64,000 nt of DNA from Bdellovibrionales bacterium. GTDB taxonomy: Bacteria; Bdellovibrionota; Bdellovibrionia; Bdellovibrionales; JAKFYE01. This document shows, in pieces, positions 59,316 through 64,000 of this stretch. The stretch spans positions 30,310 to 94,309 of the forward strand of contig JAKFYE010000035.1 of NCBI GenBank assembly GCA_021731045.1, written 5' to 3'. The position numbers and the translations under genes were made by a program. Positions within the stretch are counted from its first letter, which is position 1, and every line of letters begins with the position of its first letter. The notes under the pieces were generated by a model. That model was not told where the DNA came from. It saw only the letters and a program-made list of their open reading frames with translations, and made no database searches.

Positions 59316-59361
59316 AGTGGAGTCTATAGCTCATTTTAAGGAGAGCTGTTAAGAAAAAAAA

Positions 59362-60759
59362 CTACAGAAAATTAAGAAGCTGCCATAAAGCTGGAGTTGG
59401 TGCGGAGGGCGCGAGAGTTAAATTGTGAAGAAAAAGTGGGACAAAAACTTCTTGGGTAGTCGGCCCCCCATGTTGACCTGCGCCAACAGATTCAAATGCG
59501 ACTCCAGATTTTGAAATAACCACTGCATCTGGATGTCCTGGAGATTGAAAGTAATGAGACAAATGACTCAGAAAGTAGGGATAATACAGGTTATTAAGCT
59601 GGGGTTCTAGTTGATCAGGGCACATCCAAATTGGCGATTGAGCTCTCAAAATTTGTTTTGGCCCTGGGACAATTGCTATAGTGTAAGCACTGTCATGACA
59701 CGTTCCACTTCCGTACAGAATTTGTGTTTCCAACTGATGAGACTTTATAGAAATACTATTGTTAATTTTTTCGGCTACGATATCGATGTTCTGATTTGCA
59801 ACTAAGCTTTGAAGAAAAGAAGACCTACGTTCTGGGTCCCAGTATGACGGGAAGTACAAACCAGCAAAACGTCCTTCGTTTATGACTTCAACATCAGGTG
59901 CAATATGCTCGAAAGCTTTACTGATATTTACGTTGCGAGAAACTTTTTGATCAAAGCCATGATCCGAACTCATCATCGCAATCACGTCACGTTTTTTTGA
60001 TTTTTCTGCCTGATTTAAAATTGTAAATACACTTTCAAGTTCGGCGTCTAAGTGACGAAGGTATTTGGCTGCGTTTAGTGAATCTGGTCCACTTTCGTGA
60101 CTAATAAAATCTAAGCCCACTAAATGTATAAAAATAAAATCTGGCCACTGCGAATAGGCCGTATCACTTAAAAGTATCTCTAATGACCGAATAAGTTTGG
60201 TGTCGAGATATGAGTAATCTTTGCCAAGTATTGCGAGAGCGGCATCCGCATCTTTTTTTTGCATGTGAGCGCTCGCATCGGAGTGAAATGCAAAATCAAG
60301 GCTTACGGCTTTTAGTCCTTGTGCTTGTAAATAAGAAAAAATATTTTTGCCCTGAATGATTTTATTTAATTGAGAATAGTTTGTAGGAGACTCAAAGTTG
60401 TATATTTTATTATCACTTAAAATTATATTACCAAAAATTTCGTTCTGATCGATCGGAGATCTGGTGAGTAGTGAGGTAATGGCTGGATACGTGAGACTAG
60501 GAAAAGTCGTTCTGGCAACGTTAAATCCTTTTTTACCATTAACAAAGTATTTTTTGATTTGTGGAAGACGTCCGTTATTAAGTTCGCGTGTGGCGAGTCT
60601 CAAAGAAAATCCATCAATAAGAAAAAATACAACCGTTCGTTTTGATGTTCTATGATCATGATCTTCAAGAAATTCGGAATAAGAACGCGACACGTGATCT
60701 GTCGACGCACACGATGTTAAAAATAGCATAAAAATAATGGTGAACGTTCGCACGGTCAT
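59362..60759 (-). CDS. Phosphodiesterase/phosphatase-type lipoprotein (NPP-like)
   Basis: 465 residues. The signal sequence carries a lipobox at 'LFLTSC' (about residue 17), so a membrane-anchored periplasmic protein is predicted. The alkaline-phosphatase-superfamily core is visible: 'VFFLIDGFSLR' with a metal Asp, the nucleophile region 'TTFPSLTYPAITSLLT', 'LVGLDFISHESGP' with further ligands, 'SSDHGFD' and 'GAGQHGG' near the C-terminus. It resembles type I phosphodiesterase/nucleotide pyrophosphatase. The substrate is not known. Confidence 0.85.
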   Translation of the reverse strand: MTVRTFTIIFMLFLTSCASTDHVSRSYSEFLEDHDHRTSKRTVVFFLIDGFSLRLATRELNNGRLPQIKKYFVNGKKGFNVARTTFPSLTYPAITSLLTRSPIDQNEIFGNIILSDNKIYNFESPTNYSQLNKIIQGKNIFSYLQAQGLKAVSLDFAFHSDASAHMQKKDADAALAILGKDYSYLDTKLIRSLEILLSDTAYSQWPDFIFIHLVGLDFISHESGPDSLNAAKYLRHLDAELESVFTILNQAEKSKKRDVIAMMSSDHGFDQKVSRNVNISKAFEHIAPDVEVINEGRFAGLYFPSYWDPERRSSFLQSLVANQNIDIVAEKINNSISIKSHQLETQILYGSGTCHDSAYTIAIVPGPKQILRAQSPIWMCPDQLEPQLNNLYYPYFLSHLSHYFQSPGHPDAVVISKSGVAFESVGAGQHGGPTTQEVFVPLFLHNLTLAPSAPTPALWQLLNFL

Positions 60760-60859
60760 AAGTTTTTTAATCTCTTTGGATTTGCTAACAACTACCGAGT
60801 TAGGAGAGTGTTCACAAGAGTTGCGTTGTTTTTAGAAAGAATTATTCGTGGTGGGGCTA

Positions 60860-62059
60860 TTACAATAAACCTAAAGCTTGTAGGGCGTAATCAATTCGCA
60901 TTCTTTTTTCAATTGGGGCGGGACTATCGTAAGCCACGCTTTCTAAAATTATTTTTTTTACTTCTAAAGCACTCAAATGAGGAGCGTATCCAAGTAAGAG
61001 AGCAGCCTCACCCGTTATAAAGGGGGTCGCCATACTCGTTCCATCTGCTACATCGGAATAACCTTTAAAGATGGGCAATATGCTAAGGATTCCAACTCCC
61101 GGAGCATAAATATCAACAGGGAGGCCAAAGTTGCTAAACTTTGCGATACTATGAGACGTTCCGTAAGCCCCTACATTAATTTGATTTTTTAATTTAAAAG
61201 ATGCCGGAAATTCATTCTTAAACTCAATATTGCGTCCTGAGTTTCCGGCAGCCACTACAAACAACACATTGAGTTTTTCCCATTCTTTAAATGCATCACT
61301 TAAAGTCCGTGAGCAATAAGCTGTATCCCAACTCATATTTACAATGGAGGCTCCTCGTTCAATGGCATAATTTACCGCATGTATTGCCGAGCTCGTGCTG
61401 CCGCCGTAAGCATCCATAAAATCGACAGGAAGGAGTAGGGCTTTTGGGGCCACGCCTTTTACAGAAGAGGTTGTGTGTTCAGCTAGAATAATACCTGAAA
61501 CAAGGGTGCCATGTCCTTCACGGTCATCAATATCAGGCGTGTCGCTAATAAAATCCCAACCCAAAATATCATCAATGTAGCCATTACCATCATCGTCGAT
61601 GCCGGACTTACCGTTTTTTTCGATAAGGTTATAGGCTAAATTATTTTTCAATTGGGGGTGTTGAGTGTCGACGCCCGTATCGACCACCGCGACTGTGACT
61701 GCCGATCCGTATAAGCCTCTATCCCACGCATAATCAGCACGTACGTCCTTCCATCCCCAATTATCAATGGATTCATGGTCTTGGTGTTGCGCTTGAATGT
61801 TCATCGCACGGATACGATAATTAGGCTCAACGTATTCAATTTCAGAAGCATTCATATGTATAAAGGAACTGACGCTTTTAAATTGAGAGTGAGTTTCAAA
61901 AACACTTACGCGTTTGTCTTTCCATTTTACCATGTAACTATTTTGAATTTGAGCAGCTTCGCACTCTGTGTTTTGCGGATTTAAATAGTGCGATTCGGTG
62001 TTCGATTGTGAACATCCAATTAAAAGAATTAAGCTGAGACTGCAAACTCTAACGGTCAT
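60860..62059 (-). CDS. Subtilisin-family (S8) serine protease lipoprotein
   Basis: 399 residues from ATG 62059 (MTVRVCSLSLILLIGC), which gives a lipobox; the frame is open further upstream but without a signal. A short propeptide-like part covers 35-85. The catalytic triad is Asp127 (VVDTGVDTQHP), His183 (GHGTLVSG) and Ser342 (GTSMATP), with oxyanion Asn273 (AAGNSG). A calcium-type 'DDDGNGYIDD' loop lies at 155-164. It ends soon after the catalytic domain, with no extra modules. Secretion for prey or nutrient digestion is plausible. Confidence 0.93.
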   Translation of the reverse strand: MTVRVCSLSLILLIGCSQSNTESHYLNPQNTECEAAQIQNSYMVKWKDKRVSVFETHSQFKSVSSFIHMNASEIEYVEPNYRIRAMNIQAQHQDHESIDNWGWKDVRADYAWDRGLYGSAVTVAVVDTGVDTQHPQLKNNLAYNLIEKNGKSGIDDDGNGYIDDILGWDFISDTPDIDDREGHGTLVSGIILAEHTTSSVKGVAPKALLLPVDFMDAYGGSTSSAIHAVNYAIERGASIVNMSWDTAYCSRTLSDAFKEWEKLNVLFVVAAGNSGRNIEFKNEFPASFKLKNQINVGAYGTSHSIAKFSNFGLPVDIYAPGVGILSILPIFKGYSDVADGTSMATPFITGEAALLLGYAPHLSALEVKKIILESVAYDSPAPIEKRMRIDYALQALGLL

Positions 62060-62170
62060 AAAGCCTTTAATGAGAACGGACCCCAAATCAGAAGATCCAC
62101 GTCTATAATAGTTGTTCAAACAAAAAAAGGATTTTTTCGAAGTAAGAACAACTCCTGACAAACATTCTGT

Positions 62171-62986
62171 TTAACGGATTGAGAGCGAAGCTATGATGGA
62201 CATATCCGTCGGAGAGAGTTCAAAATTCGTGGTCGCGAGATCTTCGAGCATGTGATTTTTATCTGATGTTCCGGTTAAAGGGAGAATTCCGATTTGTTTG
62301 CAAAAGCGAAAAACAATTTGCTGAGGTTGTTGATTTAAACGTTTAGCCATTTCAAAGAGACGGGGATCATTGAAAAGATGTTGATTCGCCGTTAAAAGAG
62401 AGAAGCCCTGATACGTAATTCCGTGTGACAGGCAATATTCGCGTACGTTTTGGTCCCATCCTTGAATTGCGTAACATCTATTTTGAACAAACTGAGGCTT
62501 AACTTTCGCATTTTCTACGAGTTCTTTGAGGTGATGGAGTCCTACATTACTAATACCAATCATTTTTGTGCGCCCAGATTGATGAAGTCCTTCAATGGCT
62601 TCCCACACTTCCCAATCTGCATCTATAAGTCCTCGACCCGAATGTGGCCCGTGAAGGATATAGGAATCAATATAATCCGTATGGAGATTCGTGAGCGAAC
62701 TCTCAAACGACGATAAAACCTGTGTTTTGAAATCGTCAGAGGGATTGTAAGGTAGGCGATGATCTTGCCCGTGCACATACGTGAACTTTGTTTGTAAGAA
62801 TAGCGACGTTCGTTCAATTCCGAGTGAGCGAAGCTCCTTGAGTGCCTGGCCAACGTAGTCTTCGCGATAGTGTTTCTTTTGATTGGCGGTATCGATGGCC
62901 GTAAACCCGGCTAAAACTGCGGTCTTTGTGAGTTCGGCCGTTCGTTCTTCTTTCCAAGCTGTGCCGTAAATAAACGTCGGTATCAT
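62171..62986 (-). CDS. Aldo/keto reductase
   Basis: 271-residue NADPH-dependent reductase. The catalytic tetrad is present: Asp in 'AIDTANQ', Tyr in 'HYREDYVGQAL', Lys in 'FLQTKF' and His in 'YILHGPHSG'. 'GISNVGLHHLKEL' and 'QNRCYAIQGW' belong to the barrel, but the GxxxxF cofactor region at the end is short. CCGGAGGGTG precedes the ATG. The physiological carbonyl substrate is unknown. Confidence 0.9.
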   Translation of the reverse strand: MIPTFIYGTAWKEERTAELTKTAVLAGFTAIDTANQKKHYREDYVGQALKELRSLGIERTSLFLQTKFTYVHGQDHRLPYNPSDDFKTQVLSSFESSLTNLHTDYIDSYILHGPHSGRGLIDADWEVWEAIEGLHQSGRTKMIGISNVGLHHLKELVENAKVKPQFVQNRCYAIQGWDQNVREYCLSHGITYQGFSLLTANQHLFNDPRLFEMAKRLNQQPQQIVFRFCKQIGILPLTGTSDKNHMLEDLATTNFELSPTDMSIIASLSIR

Positions 62987-63139
62987 AACACCCTCCGGGC
63001 ATTCATATTATGCGCGTACTTGCAGACTTCAACCGTACTTTTTTGGAATAAGGCGTCATGATAAATAGCTAAAGAAAATAGGACTTACATAAATCAATAT
63101 TCGTGTTATCTGAAGTTACACATAAGAGAGGTTACTAAA

Positions 63140-63334
63140 ATGAGTACAGGTACGGTTAAGTTTTTTAATGCAGGTAAAGGTTTCGGATTCATCACTCCAG
63201 ACAGTGGAGCTGATTTATTTTTTCATGTAACGGAAATTCAAGGACAAGAGCCAAAAGACGGCGATAAAGTTGAATTTGAAGTTGGCCAAGGCAAAAAAGG
63301 TCCTTGCGCAGTTAGCGTTCGAGTTAAAAACTAA
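63140..63334 (+). CDS. cspA: Cold-shock-domain protein
   Basis: A 64-residue RNA/DNA-binding protein. RNP1 is 'KGFGFI' and RNP2 is 'LFFHVTEI', with the opening '[11 protein letters not shown]'. The usual 'FFHxSxI' is 'FFHVTEI', a minor change. It melts secondary structure in mRNA. AGAGAGG precedes the ATG. The upstream 150 bp may form a long 5' untranslated region, as in other csp genes. Confidence 0.93.
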   Translation: MSTGTVKFFNAGKGFGFITPDSGADLFFHVTEIQGQEPKDGDKVEFEVGQGKKGPCAVSVRVKN

Positions 63335-63372
63335 GACTCAACACACACAATTTAGCCGTTCAGTTCTAAGGA

Positions 63373-63404
63373 GCCTCAATGAAAGTTGGGGCATCTGTTT
63401 TTTT
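63373..63404 (+). terminator. Rho-independent terminator of the cold-shock gene
   Basis: A 7-bp stem GCCTCAA (63373-63379) with TTGGGGC (63386-63392), one G-T pair, then ATCTG and a T-run. Confidence 0.6.
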
Positions 63405-63452
63405 GGGGATGTGACTAATAAGATGATCGGTGAGCAAACTCAAAATTAAAAT

Positions 63453-63490
63453 AAAAAAAAGCCCCAGGTCACCCTGGGGCTTTTTAATTT
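63453..63490. terminator. Bidirectional terminator
   Basis: GCCCCAGG (63461-63468) and CCTGGGGC (63473-63480) with a 4-base loop, an A-run on the left and a T-run on the right. It serves the RRM gene on the minus strand and is a second terminator for the cold-shock gene. Confidence 0.88.
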
Positions 63491-63506
63491 TAGATGTAAC
63501 TAAAAA

Positions 63507-63815
63507 TTAGTAACGATCTCGGCGATTGCCACCGAAACCACCACCGCGACCGCCGCTTTCGCGAGGAGCTTGTGGTTTAGCTTCATTGACAGTCATTGCA
63601 CGGCCTTCGCAATCAGCACCGTTAAATTTGCTAATAGCGTCTTGTGCTTCAGCATCTGAAGACATTTCAACAAAACCGAAGCCTTTGCTACGTCCTGTAT
63701 CACGATCCATAATGATTTTTGCAGACTCAACGTTTCCACATTGAGAAAAAGTCGTTGTTAACGACTGATCAGAAACCGAAAACGGTAGATTACCAACATA
63801 TAATTTCTTACCCAT
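63507..63815 (-). CDS. RRM-domain RNA-binding protein with Gly/Arg tail
   Basis: 102 residues. One RRM fills 1-80: RNP2 'KLYVGNLPF', RNP1 'SKGFGFVEM', with the aromatic residues needed for RNA stacking. The tail is Gly/Arg-rich (RESGGRGGGFGGNRRDRY), as in cyanobacterial Rbp proteins and eukaryotic hnRNPs. AAGGAGG stands before the ATG. Such proteins are uncommon outside cyanobacteria and some Gram-negative groups and probably act on mRNA in cold or stress. Confidence 0.93.
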   Translation of the reverse strand: MGKKLYVGNLPFSVSDQSLTTTFSQCGNVESAKIIMDRDTGRSKGFGFVEMSSDAEAQDAISKFNGADCEGRAMTVNEAKPQAPRESGGRGGGFGGNRRDRY

Positions 63816-64000
63816 AAAACCTCCTTAAGGTTAGGTACCACTAAAGAGGACAGGACCGAAATGGACCGAGGACTCATTTAGAAGAATAGAACTTACTGAT
63901 AACAACTGTAACATAGCGTCGATCACATAGACAGGAGATTTTTTTACAGTGAGAGAGGGTCTACAGCGGTTTATCAAGTCCCTACAGCTAAGTATTCTAA

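Noticed and set aside
63816..64000. RNA gene at the window end
   Set aside because: No stem set of a tRNA, tmRNA or other known RNA is visible in these 185 bp; it is probably the RRM promoter region.

Overview
The window looks like chromosomal DNA from a member of the Bdellovibrionota (Bdellovibrio-like bacteria). The evidence is a moderate G+C content by eye, two tandem DUF4360 exported proteins, a regulator of the TIGR02147/DUF4423 type, a SWIB-domain protein with a histone-H1-like basic tail, a ferrochelatase with an internal cysteine cluster, and many small exported proteins. The genus and species cannot be fixed from the sequence alone. Genes are dense on both strands, and no prophage, integrase, transposase or CRISPR array was seen.

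Layout. 0.1-5.4 kb: a TolC-family protein, a three-gene regulator/small exported protein cluster that looks like a split TIGR02147 regulator, two DUF4360 paralogues and a PilZ protein. 5.7-16.6 kb: mostly housekeeping, with a secreted glucoamylase, bolA, ferrochelatase, ettA, a J-domain protein, SWIB, greB, map, ahcY, oligoribonuclease and a COQ4-like protein, plus one decayed gene. 16.7-22.9 kb: a TetR regulator and a complete dppABCDF-type peptide importer. 22.9-36.9 kb: VOC protein, LMW phosphatase/MBL hydrolase pair, a tesA-ybbA-ybbP-like operon, SlyD, and an operon running from prfC through an EGLN/PHD-type prolyl hydroxylase into three multi-spanning GT-C-like membrane proteins.

A tRNA-Asp gene lies at 36.9-37.0 kb. 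Directly behind it is an insertion of about 5.2 kb bounded by a 149-bp direct repeat that differs at one base. It carries a beta-helix exported protein, a RES/Xre toxin-antitoxin pair, and a VOC-GFA-M1-peptidase operon. Two cargo transcription units share a 60-bp leader. Beyond it (42.3-49 kb) are a cyclic-nucleotide-gated K+ channel, a methyltransferase, a DEAD-box helicase, a DTW-domain tRNA modification enzyme, an amidohydrolase and a 5'-truncated rmlD-like gene.

A family of long palindromes runs through this part. Two full members at 37.14 and 48.96 kb have perfect 28-bp arms that differ by a compensated base pair. Related or decayed members lie at 42.3, 43.7 and 44.5 kb. They sit at the island edge, on both sides of the methyltransferase gene, and exactly at the break of the rmlD-like gene.

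49-64 kb is rich in exported and membrane proteins: small secreted proteins, an FkbM methyltransferase, a matrixin protease with a Pro/Ala linker, tandem DUF5985 proteins with a winged-helix partner, a PuuD-like membrane protein with a separate cytochrome c, a phosphodiesterase-type lipoprotein, a subtilisin lipoprotein, an aldo/keto reductase, a cold-shock protein and an RRM protein.

The points most worth following are the palindrome family and its association with rearrangement, the tRNA-Asp island, translational coupling of a PHD-type prolyl hydroxylase to release factor 3, the split TIGR02147 regulator with its exported partner, and the run of palindromes upstream of the SWIB gene.
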